Of a DNA stretch of 64,000 nucleotides, positions 9,901 through 17,328 are shown one piece after another (within the stretch, counting starts at the first letter, position 1; each line of letters starts with the position of its first letter). This DNA comes from JACNKJ01 sp964344565. GTDB lineage: Bacteria > Krumholzibacteriota > Krumholzibacteriia > JACNKJ01. Below the pieces are notes generated by a model. It was not told where the DNA came from. It saw only the letters and a list, made by a program, of their open reading frames with translations, and made no database searches. Made by a program: the position numbers and the translations under genes. The stretch is taken from the NCBI GenBank assembly GCA_964344565.1, contig CAYFNT010000007.1, forward strand, positions 62,001 to 126,000, given 5' to 3'.

Positions 9901-10095
9901 GTGCGACTGTCGGTCTATGACGTGAACGGGCGACTGATGCGCAGGCTGATCGATGAGCACTACGACTCTGGGCGCTACGAAGCGGAGTGGCGAGGCACCG
10001 ATGCGCGAGGGCGCAGTCTGCCATCAGGCGTGTACTTCTATCGCCTGGATGCCGGCGAGTTCAGCGATACGAAGAAGATGGTGTTGGTGAAGTAG
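6976..10095 (+). CDS. Large secreted LVIVD-repeat protein with FlgD-like C-terminal domain
   Basis: 1039 residues: a signal peptide (first 22 residues, ending A-A-A-A-D), then about ten LVIVD-type repeats of 40-50 residues, each with a strand such as LHVYDISDPF or LEVHDISDPN, spanning about residues 60-640 and expected to form a beta-propeller. A linker with two Fn3-like segments follows (YEVWRR and YSVYADTVPD strands), and then a FlgD-like sorting domain from about residue 945 with NLPNPFNPMT, YDVNGRLMR, GVYFYRLD and the terminal KKMVLVK. The repeats suggest surface binding rather than catalysis. GGGAG precedes the ATG. The gene ends two bases from the convergent sigma54 regulator, with no room for a terminator. 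Confidence 0.88.
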   Translation: MCAWKGLSILAALLLFASAAAADNYFEDFDTKEFCDEAFTTGWWDTILGEIKPWEFNPYLASAYPATARIQCMDRAGNILFLGSDNDPALHVLDISDPFALWGLIEIPTTYPLTDIKVHGNALIAAANGWGLHLFDITEPGSPLDLGPFPGIADARRLAIHGDLLYIAAGITGLHVYDISDPFSPAFLDFWETGGLILDVAVTDEYVYVAVEGEGLYVLSQALGYLGQIFDFDGYHRVEVDYPRAYLGDFYGKVHVADVSDPTLPAISYTAGFGGGAIQDIALDGGLVYACNDLGAQVVDWTDLDDPRFLTGHFDSWALSLLPYGEFCFVGDFWDGMAYVGMAQRLPADFGDWLDYGADTGVYDIAYQENFAYVAYGGMRVLDLEDPWNPVFRGTASSGGIITGVAVEGDYAYTPAWGAGLEVHDISDPNLPSLVATVPWSLCHPTAILKDGPYAYVMAWEGFKVYDVSDPLAPFEVAFLPGGWSGWHSLKLEGDYLYATMHGGGLVIIEVSDPTTPVVAGTYPGFFWEIAIHGDYAYLAADLGGVEVLSLMDPASPISLGSVPTPHAATAIDLAGNLALVSTAAPGMVYLDLIDPAAPALLPGIDLSGNDYGGSWEISDYGGFFYFGVDSLGLGFRQLFEFNVDKIDVEFISEPIDEGPEEIEKLRFEFAEDQGWIGEWSAKTDEGNDFEIIQPGGWQPVLPGSELRWKCLIPPEDLLGGPPPSCGWLDISWLYREPIIQSITDVPDDEGLFIDVIWQRSARDFEDEPEPIVHYEVWRRISDEYRWSWTSLASVDAAAQDIYTAPVPTPLDSTMHEEGLFVYRVTAHLTDPSEFFASPPDSGVSVDNIVPDPPSNLAVDYHPDDNELTWEASDAPDLLFYSVYADTVPDFTPSDENLLGVTFDLDYSHDGGLDWSRYLYKVSATDDAWQESEAVGHDPVHVYTPPARFALHQNLPNPFNPMTKILFEVPEEGGHVRLSVYDVNGRLMRRLIDEHYDSGRYEAEWRGTDARGRSLPSGVYFYRLDAGEFSDTKKMVLVK

Positions 10096-10097
10096 AA

Positions 10098-12491
10098 CTA
10101 GGCGCGCTTGTCGCGCTCGAGGAGCTGCTCGACTTCATCGTCGAGTTCGAGGCGCGTGATCTTGTCGCCGAGTGTGGAGCGGCTGACTTCCAGCTCGCGG
10201 GCGGCCTTGGCCTTGTTTCCCTTGGCTCGGATGAGAGCGTCGAGGATGGCCTTCCTCTCGGCTTCCCGAACGATACCGGCCAAATTCTGAGGCTCCCTGC
10301 GGGCCTTGTCGAAGAAGTGGTCCGGGAAAAGGTCCACGGTAATGAGGCCCGTGTTTTGGGCATTGATGATGAGCTGCCGCAAAAACCCCAGAAGCTGCCG
10401 CACGTTTCCGGACCAGTTGTGGTGAACGATCAAGTCCAGAGCATGGGGATCGATCTGCACCGAATTGCCGATGAGGTCCCCCTCCTGGTGGAGGAAGTAT
10501 AGTGTGAGCAATTCGGCATCGTCGGTGCGCTCCCTCAAGGGCGGAAGATGCAGCATCACTTCGTTCAGTCGATAAAGGAGATCCTCGCGGAACTGTCTCT
10601 TCTTGATGAGCTCGCCGAGATTGCGGTTAGTGGCTGAGATGACGCGTACATCAGCGTGGCGTTCCTTGTCCGCTCCCACCGGGGTATAGCTTCCATCCTC
10701 TAGAACGCGCAGGAGCTTCGCCTGCAGCTGCTTGTCAAGATCGCCAATCTCGTCGAGAAAGAGTGTTCCCTGATCGGCCATTTCGAACTTGCCGATGCGA
10801 TCGCTCGCCGCACCGGTGAACGATCCCTTCAGGTGTCCGAAGATTTCGCTTTCCATGAGTTCCCGTGGGATCGCCGCGCAGTTCACAACTACCATGGGTT
10901 TGTCTGAGCGATCACTCATCGCATGTATGGCACGCGCGACCAGTTCCTTGCCCGTCCCCGTTTCCCCGGTGACGAGAATCGAAGAGTTGGTCGGGGCTAC
11001 GCGTACCACGGACTCGAGTACCTGCTTCACCTTCCCGTCGCCGGTGATGATTCCGTGTTCCTCGCCGATCTGCACGAGCTGATGTCCGTCGGGAACGATG
11101 AAAGGCTTGCGCGGAATCTGCCTGCTCAAGGTTTCGAGGAGTTCGCGCATTTCCAGAACTCGAGTTTCGACTCCCATTTCCTCGAAGAGACCCATGGCCG
11201 TGGCAGCCTGCTTGAAGGCCTTACGAAGCGCTTCCTTGTCTCCCCGGCGATGATAGAAATTCGCGAAGTCCTTGTGACTGTGGGCACGCTCGAACTTCTC
11301 ATCTTTGCTTTGATAGAAACTGACGGCTTGGGCAAGCAGGCTCTCGGCCTCGTGATATTCTCCACGCCGCTCAGCCACGAGGCCCAAGGTTCGGAAGTTC
11401 GCGCCGATCTCGTAGATCTCATTGACCTGGTGACAGATTTCCAGCGATTCCTTCGCCATCTCGTAGGCTTCGTCGTCCATCCCGATCTCATGGAGGATGC
11501 GTGCCTTCCGGCGATAGAGCTCTGCGAGGAGGTCATTCGACTTCGAGATGGTCAATGCGATTTCGATGCCGCGATCGAGAGCCGCCAGCGCGTGATCCCA
11601 ATCGCGGCTCAGACTATGGAAATCGGCTTCCGCCTCGCAGGTGATGACGCGGCTTCGAATCGGAGTGTTTTCATCGGTGTAGTCTTCGATAAGTCTCAGG
11701 AGATAGGAGGCGGTTTTCTTGTCTTCCAGGGCGATGTAGAGGCGCGCGTACTCGTTGTGGTAGCGAGCTTGTAGGTCATTCTCTATCCGGTTGCCAGCCA
11801 AGTCAGAAACAATCGACTTAGCTTTCTCAAGTCGACCAGATTTACGATGCGCAATAACCTCATTAAAACGTGCTCGAGTCCGCCAAAGCGAATTGCTGTC
11901 GTTTAGGAGCAACTCAGATGCTCGACTGAAACATCTCGCCGCCAGCAAGAACTCAGATTGACTTGCATAAAGAACTCCTAGCCTAGAAAGAGAAAAACCG
12001 TGAAGAGATGGACTAACTCCATGAAGAAGAAATCTTGCGTTCTCAAGTGATACCTCGGCACTATTGTAGTCACCAATTCGACGTTGGACGCTGCCCTTGA
12101 ATGACAATACCCGGCCAGTATGAGATTCATTAAGATCGCTACAATCAAGCTTCTCAACCACGGCCAACGCAGCGAGTTCTTTTGATTCGTTAAGATACTG
12201 ATTCGCCAGAATTAGATTCAATACAACCGCTATTTGCGGATGTGATTCGCATTCCGAATCGATCTGATTGATATGCTCACTTGCCCGGCTAAAATCCCTT
12301 AGAGCATGGAAGTGCCAGGCTAGCTTTGAATGGACCTTTGACTCATCGAGTTGGTTAAGATCGCCAGCTTGAAGAAGCTGAACTAACTCCTCTTCAGCAT
12401 CCTTATCAACAAGTCCCCACTCTTGGACATGAGTGTCAAAAACACTCGGCGCACTCTGCTCATCTCTTCGTGGGGAATTGGTCATACTCAA
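10098..12491 (-). CDS. Sigma54-dependent transcriptional activator with N-terminal TPR sensor region
   Basis: 797 residues. Residues about 50-455 are helical TPR-like repeats (for example LGVLYASQSEFLLAARCFSRA). Residues 465-720 are an AAA+ bacterial enhancer-binding domain with Walker A GETGTGKE (509-516), the sigma54-contact loop as GSFTGA (556-561; usual form GAFTGA) and Walker B LFLDEIGD. Residues 743-785 are a Fis-type helix-turn-helix. No receiver, GAF or PAS domain is present, so the TPR region is the likely sensor or partner-binding part. The first codon is TTG at 12491, overlapping the stop of the small gene upstream; an ATG at 12485 is the alternative. The part encoding the TPR N-terminus (about 11800-12490) is visibly AT-richer than the AAA part. 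Confidence 0.88.
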   Translation of the reverse strand: MSMTNSPRRDEQSAPSVFDTHVQEWGLVDKDAEEELVQLLQAGDLNQLDESKVHSKLAWHFHALRDFSRASEHINQIDSECESHPQIAVVLNLILANQYLNESKELAALAVVEKLDCSDLNESHTGRVLSFKGSVQRRIGDYNSAEVSLENARFLLHGVSPSLHGFSLSRLGVLYASQSEFLLAARCFSRASELLLNDSNSLWRTRARFNEVIAHRKSGRLEKAKSIVSDLAGNRIENDLQARYHNEYARLYIALEDKKTASYLLRLIEDYTDENTPIRSRVITCEAEADFHSLSRDWDHALAALDRGIEIALTISKSNDLLAELYRRKARILHEIGMDDEAYEMAKESLEICHQVNEIYEIGANFRTLGLVAERRGEYHEAESLLAQAVSFYQSKDEKFERAHSHKDFANFYHRRGDKEALRKAFKQAATAMGLFEEMGVETRVLEMRELLETLSRQIPRKPFIVPDGHQLVQIGEEHGIITGDGKVKQVLESVVRVAPTNSSILVTGETGTGKELVARAIHAMSDRSDKPMVVVNCAAIPRELMESEIFGHLKGSFTGAASDRIGKFEMADQGTLFLDEIGDLDKQLQAKLLRVLEDGSYTPVGADKERHADVRVISATNRNLGELIKKRQFREDLLYRLNEVMLHLPPLRERTDDAELLTLYFLHQEGDLIGNSVQIDPHALDLIVHHNWSGNVRQLLGFLRQLIINAQNTGLITVDLFPDHFFDKARREPQNLAGIVREAERKAILDALIRAKGNKAKAARELEVSRSTLGDKITRLELDDEVEQLLERDKRA

Positions 12492-12724
12492 AAAGCCCCC
12501 AGCAAAAGAAGCCGAAGATAAAACCAGATGCTCAGCCTAGAAGCGCCACCATCTGAGATACCATCATCGTCCCAATCATCACCAAGGTCTGGAGTGTACC
12601 CATCGCTCATGATCGGCGGCGGAGGCGGATCGGTCATCTTGGCAAGTGAGGCATCGACGGAGAACACCATCAATAGAAGGCTTATCAATAGGAATAATCT
12701 GGTCACTTTTTGATATCGCCACAT
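12488..12724 (-). CDS. Small membrane or exported protein coupled to the sigma54 activator
   Basis: 78 residues: a basic N-terminus (MWRYQKVTR), a hydrophobic segment (LFLLISLLLMVFSV, about residues 10-24), a proline run (D-P-P-P-P-P, residues 32-37), an acidic patch (LGDDWDDDGISDGG) and a hydrophobic C-terminus (IWFYLRLLLLGAF). It may be a signal peptide plus C-terminal anchor. AAGGAG lies nine bases before the ATG. Its stop overlaps the TTG start of the 797-residue activator, which implies translational coupling and suggests that the small protein senses or tethers something for the activator. I recognise no family. Confidence 0.65.
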   Translation of the reverse strand: MWRYQKVTRLFLLISLLLMVFSVDASLAKMTDPPPPPIMSDGYTPDLGDDWDDDGISDGGASRLSIWFYLRLLLLGAF

Positions 12725-12769
12725 GCCAGCAGACTCCTTGGTTACGGGGCTGGCCCAATTGGCGATTAG

Positions 12770-12798
12770 ATGCTATCAGACTAACTAGTGTATTTCAA
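12770..12798 (-). promoter_or_regulatory. Candidate sigma70 promoter for the small protein/activator operon
   Basis: Reading the minus strand: TTGAAA (12798-12793, five of six matches), a 17-base spacer and TAGCAT (12775-12770, four of six). The expected start is near 12763, giving a leader of about 38 bases. The direct repeats at 12780-12810 overlap the -35 box and spacer, which is the classical position for a repressor site. Confidence 0.55.
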
Positions 12799-12810
12799 AC
12801 ACTAACTAGT
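12780..12810. repeat. Two 10-bp direct repeats (ACTAACTAGT), 21-bp period, over a promoter
   Basis: ACTAACTAGT occurs at 12780-12789 and again at 12801-12810. A 6-7-6 inverted repeat (TAGTGT at 12786-12791, ACACTA at 12799-12804) is nested across them. The 21-bp period places both copies on the same face of the helix. Probably an operator for the operon starting at 12724. Confidence 0.6.
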
Positions 12811-12966
12811 ATTCAGACGGATTGAATCGCAATTCGGCATTTACCCCAGGGTCATTTGGGAGTATTGCGAATCACGTACCTTCAGTCCAATTAATTCTTT
12901 GAGAGTCAAGATTGCGACACTAAGGCCTAAACATGCAATTACTTAGCTCGAAAGGCACTCCAACAC

Positions 12967-13006
12967 ATTGTCCGGAGAGTCGGCGGATTGTTCGGAAAAT
13001 CGGACA
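12967..13006. repeat. Imperfect 20-bp tandem direct repeat
   Basis: Two adjacent 20-bp units, both beginning ATTGT and containing CGGA and TCGG cores, agree at 14 of 20 positions. They lie about 170 bp upstream of the candidate promoter at 12770-12798, inside an AT-rich region without a convincing gene. They may be a distal regulator site. Confidence 0.4.
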
Positions 13007-13049
13007 TATTCGTCCCAGGGGTCGCGACTTATTAACCACATCAGCAAGT

Positions 13050-13088
13050 GGTCTATCGGCCAAACCCGACCATTCGCAACGATAGACC
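13050..13088. repeat. Perfect 9-bp inverted repeat, 21-base spacing
   Basis: GGTCTATCG at 13050-13058 and its exact reverse complement CGATAGACC at 13080-13088. It could form a hairpin in a plus-strand transcript ending at the 13403 terminator, or act as a protein site. No gene overlaps it. Confidence 0.45.
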
Positions 13089-13402
13089 TCTCAAGGCAAA
13101 GTGATTGATAGAATTATCACCTGGAGGGAGATCTCAACATCATCAACTCATCTGCGAGTCAGTCCCGGAAGCCCCCCTCATCAACACAGTTATCTCCAAC
13201 GGAATAAAGGGCTTGCGCTTTGATTTTCAGCCCATTGTCCCCAGAAAAGAGTGCCGAGAAGGCGCCAGAAGGAGCTATCGATTGTGTCGTGAACACGATG
13301 CTTTGCCATATCATTCTCCTCGTCCCGCACTCCCTTGCGTATTGGATTTTCCACAATTAGGTCGTGTGAGCACGAACTAGTAGGGAATAGGCAAGGGATC
13401 TG

Positions 13403-13430
13403 CCATCAAGTTTATAAATTGATGGGGTTT
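13403..13430 (+). terminator. Rho-independent terminator-like hairpin, plus strand
   Basis: CCATCAA (13403-13409) and TTGATGG (13419-13425) form a 7-bp stem with a 9-base loop, followed by GGTTTT on the plus strand. The opposite strand lacks a T-run, so this is not the moxR terminator. There is no confident plus-strand gene upstream. Confidence 0.5.
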
Positions 13431-13455
13431 TAGTTCGAGCCGTACGGGCTGAGCT

Positions 13456-14439
<984 letters not shown>

Positions 14440-14480
14440 GGCGGTGCCTCCAGGTTGGAACGTGCCGGATCATAACGAGA

Positions 14481-14509
14481 CGCCCCGCGCGGGTCAATCA
14501 CGCGGGGCG
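14481..14509 (-). terminator. Strong hairpin after the FlgD-domain protein gene
   Basis: CGCCCCGCG (14481-14489) and CGCGGGGCG (14501-14509) form a perfect 9-bp GC stem with an 11-base loop. It lies 28 bases after the stop of the gene at 14537 and before moxR on the same strand. The following T-run is poor (TCTCGTT), so termination may be weak. Confidence 0.45.
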
Positions 14510-14536
14510 CGGCTCGCGTAGCTTAGAGGGTCAACT

Positions 14537-15580
14537 CTACCTGAGCAGGATCAGTTTCAGCGTTTCGGCATGTTCACCGGCGCTCACCCTCAGCTGATAC
14601 ACGCCGCTGGGCAGGGCCCGGCCTCGCGCGTCGCGCCCGTCCCAGCCGAACTCGCGGCTGCCGGGGTCGATATTGCCCCGATAGAGGGTGGCCAGGTGCT
14701 CGCCGCTCACGGAGTAGAGGGCCAGATCGAGCCAACCCTCGCTCAGCACTTGCACGCGGATCCGGGTGCTGGGGTTGAAGGGGTTGGGCCAGGCGCTCAA
14801 GCGCAGGGGCCCTGAGGGTATTTCGCTCTCGTCGACGGCGATGCCGCTGGGCAACCAGGCCGCGCCGCCGGTACTGTGACAGCCCTCGTAGGCGTTGGTG
14901 AACTCCACCCAAAGGCCCCCGGAGCCTTGCGCCAGGTCATAGGCAAAGTGGGGAATGAAATCATTGCCGCGGGTGGCCGTGAGGAAAACCACGTTGTCGC
15001 CCACGGCCAAACCCCGTCCCTGGGTGTTGGCGGCGGGAATCGGACCCGTCATCCGCAGCATTTCACCCGTGTCGATGTCGATGGAGTAGAGCCCCGCGTC
15101 GCCGTACTCGGTATAGCCGTAGAGCAGATCGTCGGCGGGGTTGTACCCGAGGGCGAAGAAGCGGTAGCCGGTGCCGGTGTTGACATCATGAACCAGCGAG
15201 GTCTCGCCGGTCTGCGGGTCGATGGTGTAGATGCCGATCGGCTCCGCGTAGTTGGCGTAGCCGTAGAGGGTGCCGCGGCCATAGGCCAGCCCTGATATGC
15301 TCATGTCGAGGGTGCATAGCCAGTTGGGCGAATCAGGCAGGGTGGCCGAGTAGAGCTGGGTGGTGAAGGCGCCGTTGCAGAGGAAGAGCAGGCCTTCGGG
15401 ACTGGCCGCGGCGCCGCTGACGTCGAAGGGAAAGCTGCTGTCCCAGGTTACGTTGGGGAAGCCGGAGAGGTCGGAGGTCCGGGTCGGCAGGGTCGAGCCG
15501 TCCAGGCCCGCGAAAAGGATTCCGGCGGCGGACATGCCGGCAAATGACATCGCCAAGCAGAGCGCAGCGAATAGCCTCAT
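14537..15580 (-). CDS. Secreted protein with FlgD-like C-terminal sorting domain
   Basis: 347 residues. A signal peptide (MRLFAALCLAMSFAGMSAAG) is followed by a propeller-like region with repeated short strands (GLYSIDIDTGE, IGIYTIDPQTGE, LLYGYTEYG), which resembles read-out domains of extracellular propellers. From about residue 262 the FlgD-like domain runs from SAWPNPFNPST through YSVSGEHLATL and GVYQLRVSAGE to the terminal LKLILLR. No catalytic motif is visible. A candidate promoter with two direct repeats lies at 15623-15661. The next gene on the strand is moxR, 97 bases on, behind a GC hairpin. Confidence 0.85.
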   Translation of the reverse strand: MRLFAALCLAMSFAGMSAAGILFAGLDGSTLPTRTSDLSGFPNVTWDSSFPFDVSGAAASPEGLLFLCNGAFTTQLYSATLPDSPNWLCTLDMSISGLAYGRGTLYGYANYAEPIGIYTIDPQTGETSLVHDVNTGTGYRFFALGYNPADDLLYGYTEYGDAGLYSIDIDTGEMLRMTGPIPAANTQGRGLAVGDNVVFLTATRGNDFIPHFAYDLAQGSGGLWVEFTNAYEGCHSTGGAAWLPSGIAVDESEIPSGPLRLSAWPNPFNPSTRIRVQVLSEGWLDLALYSVSGEHLATLYRGNIDPGSREFGWDGRDARGRALPSGVYQLRVSAGEHAETLKLILLR

Positions 15581-15622
15581 GATTCCCTCGTTGGGTTCCC
15601 CATCCCAGGTGACATGCAGCTA

Positions 15623-15653
15623 ATCGAACCTGAGGATAGCACGATCGAACCTG
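15623..15653. repeat. Two 10-bp direct repeats (ATCGAACCTG), 21-bp period, over a promoter
   Basis: ATCGAACCTG at 15623-15632 and 15644-15653. One copy sits in the spacer of the promoter at 15633-15661 and the other just past its -10 box. The geometry equals that of the repeats at 12780-12810, although the sequence differs. Confidence 0.55.
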
Positions 15654-15661
15654 GACGGCAA
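15633..15661 (-). promoter_or_regulatory. Candidate sigma70 promoter for the secreted protein at 14537
   Basis: On the minus strand: TTGCCG (15661-15656), a 17-base spacer and TATCCT (15638-15633), each with four of six consensus matches. The expected start is about 45 bases before the ATG at 15580. Direct repeats overlap it and suggest an operator. Confidence 0.45.
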
Positions 15662-15738
15662 ATCGACAGCGGCCCGGCCTTTTGGGGAATCAGGCTGGTA
15701 TCACTAGAAGTTGCTATAGAGGAACTTAGCGCGGAGAC

Positions 15739-16533
15739 TCAGTCCGACTGCGGCGCGCCGGCGTCCTGCATCATCTGCAGCTTCATGGTTTCCATGGCGT
15801 CCAGGGGCTGCACCAGGAAGGGCTTGCCGTCGCGATACACGAAGATGCGCTTGCCCACCTCGAGCGGCAGGCTGAAGGCGACGTCGCGCAGGGTGATATC
15901 CATGCCACCCTCGAAGAGGCAGAAGCAGGTGTGCTCCTCGGTGCGGAAGGCCGCGAAGGTCGTGCCCGTGAGCAGGGCCTCGGCCTCGTCGGTGGCAAGG
16001 GTCACCGGGAAGTCGGGCGAAGTGCCACCGGAGGTGCCGTAGACCTCGCCGGCCTCCACGAAGAATTCGGTGTCGCGCTCGAACCAGCGGCCGGGAGGCG
16101 AGGGCAGGAAGACGCGGCTGTTTCCGATGACGCGCACGCGCAGGTCGTCGCCGAGCACCAGTTCGATCTCCGAGCCGGGACCGGTCTCGATGACGCCGCC
16201 GCCGAGCTTCGCGCCCAGGGCGAGATCGCCGGAGTCGAACTCCACGCCGTCCGCTTCGACCAGGTCGCTGACCTGCCACTTGTCCACCGGGCGGGTGCCG
16301 TAGAGGAAGAGCATCACGAGAATCGCCGCGGCGGCGGCCAGGGGCAGCCACATGGCCACGATGGCACCGCGCTTGGGCAGCGCGGGAGCTTCGTCGACCG
16401 TGTCGTCGCCCTGCAGGAAGGCGGTGCGTGCGCGGGCCTTGGCCACGTCGCTCGCGCGAGCGGGCCGCAGCTGCGCCAGGGCCTCGAGGGCCTGCTGCTC
16501 TTCCAGGGTCAGATTCTTGTCGTGCTCACTCAT
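15739..16533 (-). CDS. FecR-like anti-sigma factor / transmembrane sensor
   Basis: 264 residues. A cytoplasmic N-terminus of about 58 residues, with a zinc-free anti-sigma-like helical region, is followed by one membrane segment (MWLPLAAAAAILVMLFLYG, about residues 60-79) and a periplasmic FecR-type beta domain (EIELVLGDDLRVRVIGNSRVF, then EAGEVYGT and LTGTTFAAF strands). The start overlaps the stop of the upstream ECF sigma gene by four bases (ATGA), the usual arrangement of a sigma and its cognate anti-sigma. No FecA-like receptor is in the window, so the signal is unknown. Confidence 0.85.
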   Translation of the reverse strand: MSEHDKNLTLEEQQALEALAQLRPARASDVAKARARTAFLQGDDTVDEAPALPKRGAIVAMWLPLAAAAAILVMLFLYGTRPVDKWQVSDLVEADGVEFDSGDLALGAKLGGGVIETGPGSEIELVLGDDLRVRVIGNSRVFLPSPPGRWFERDTEFFVEAGEVYGTSGGTSPDFPVTLATDEAEALLTGTTFAAFRTEEHTCFCLFEGGMDITLRDVAFSLPLEVGKRIFVYRDGKPFLVQPLDAMETMKLQMMQDAGAPQSD

Positions 16534-17177
16534 CGTTCATCTCTTGGCTCTTCGTCCATGATGCGCTTATAGACCTCTCCCAGGCGTTTGACCGCCCGGG
16601 AGTGACGCTGGCGCACGGCATCGGGCTTGATGCCGAGAATTTCCGAAAGCTGCGGCGTGTCCATCTCCTGATAGGTGCGCAGCAGGATGATCTCGCGATC
16701 GTCACTATCCAGTTCACCCAAGGCGCGACGTACCGCCTTGGCCGATTCGACCCGAGCCAGACCTTCGAGCTGGTCTTCTCCGGCCGAGGCGATCTCCTCG
16801 ACCTCTCCCAACTCGGCGCTGTCTTTCGACACGCGGTGCGCCTTCGAGCGCCAGTGGTCCCGCACGATGTTGGATACCACGGTGAACACCCAAGGCGCCG
16901 GATCGCGCTCGGGATCGATCTTCTCAAGCGATTTGTGCAGGCGAAGGAAGGCCTCGTGGGCGATGTCCTCTGCGAGAGTCCGGTCGCGGAGCAGGCTTGC
17001 CACATAGCCGTAAACCCTGTCGTAGAAATGCTCGAAGAAGATTTCCATGGCCGCCGACTCCCGGTCGCGCACACGCTTCAGCACCGCCTCTTCGAGGCGG
17101 GGCGCGATCGTGCCGGTGGGAGACAAAGGGACCATGGCGATCATTTCTCTAGGGATACGAGTCAACCGGCTGATCAT
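16530..17177 (-). CDS. ECF-type RNA polymerase sigma factor
   Basis: 215 residues with sigma70 region 2 (IFFEHFYDRVYGYVASLL, then AEDIAHEAFLRL and PWVFTVVSNIVRDHWR) and region 4 (LDSDDREIILLRTYQEM, then LGIKPDAVRQRHSRAVKRL), and no region 1 or 3, as in the extracytoplasmic-function class. The first ATG (17177) has AGGA about ten bases upstream; the ATG at 17144 is an alternative. It is coupled by an ATGA overlap to the FecR-like gene, which presumably restrains it. The divergent RskA-like secreted gene at 17329 is a plausible target or extra regulator. Confidence 0.9.
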   Translation of the reverse strand: MISRLTRIPREMIAMVPLSPTGTIAPRLEEAVLKRVRDRESAAMEIFFEHFYDRVYGYVASLLRDRTLAEDIAHEAFLRLHKSLEKIDPERDPAPWVFTVVSNIVRDHWRSKAHRVSKDSAELGEVEEIASAGEDQLEGLARVESAKAVRRALGELDSDDREIILLRTYQEMDTPQLSEILGIKPDAVRQRHSRAVKRLGEVYKRIMDEEPRDER

Positions 17178-17260
17178 GACCAGTTATTCCTAAACAGAAA
17201 AGCGAAAAAACTCCGTCACACCGATTTCCTGCCCTCGTAGCCCTCACACACCGGGGCGCT

Positions 17261-17292
17261 GCCGGCCCTTTTCAACCACTCCTCGGGCCGGC
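17261..17292 (+). promoter_or_regulatory. Leader hairpin upstream of the RskA-like secreted gene
   Basis: GCCGGCCC (17261-17268) and GGGCCGGC (17285-17292) form a perfect 8-bp GC stem with a 16-base loop, ending 36 bases before the ATG at 17329. There is no T-run, so it is more likely a leader structure than a terminator. Confidence 0.35.
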
Positions 17293-17328
17293 GCGCCTAT
17301 CTCTTAACCAAGCAAAAAGGGGATACTC

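Larger units (their letters stand above)
12725..13455. other. 731-base AT-rich intergenic region with repeats and no convincing protein gene
   Basis: This gap between moxR and the small-protein operon is clearly AT-richer than the rest of the window. It holds the promoter and direct repeats at 12770-12810, a tandem repeat at 12967-13006, a perfect 9-bp inverted repeat (GGTCTATCG at 13050-13058, CGATAGACC at 13080-13088) and a plus-strand terminator-like hairpin at 13403-13430. One 91-codon plus-strand frame (13105-13380, TTG start) has no domain, signal or clear ribosome site and I do not call it. The terminator suggests that a plus-strand transcript, possibly an ncRNA, ends here. Confidence 0.5.

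Noticed and set aside
13105..13380. 91-codon plus-strand frame in the AT-rich gap
   Set aside because: TTG start, weak AAGG site and no domain or signal. It overlaps no conserved feature I know. The terminator at 13403 makes a transcript possible, so I treat the region as an ncRNA candidate instead.
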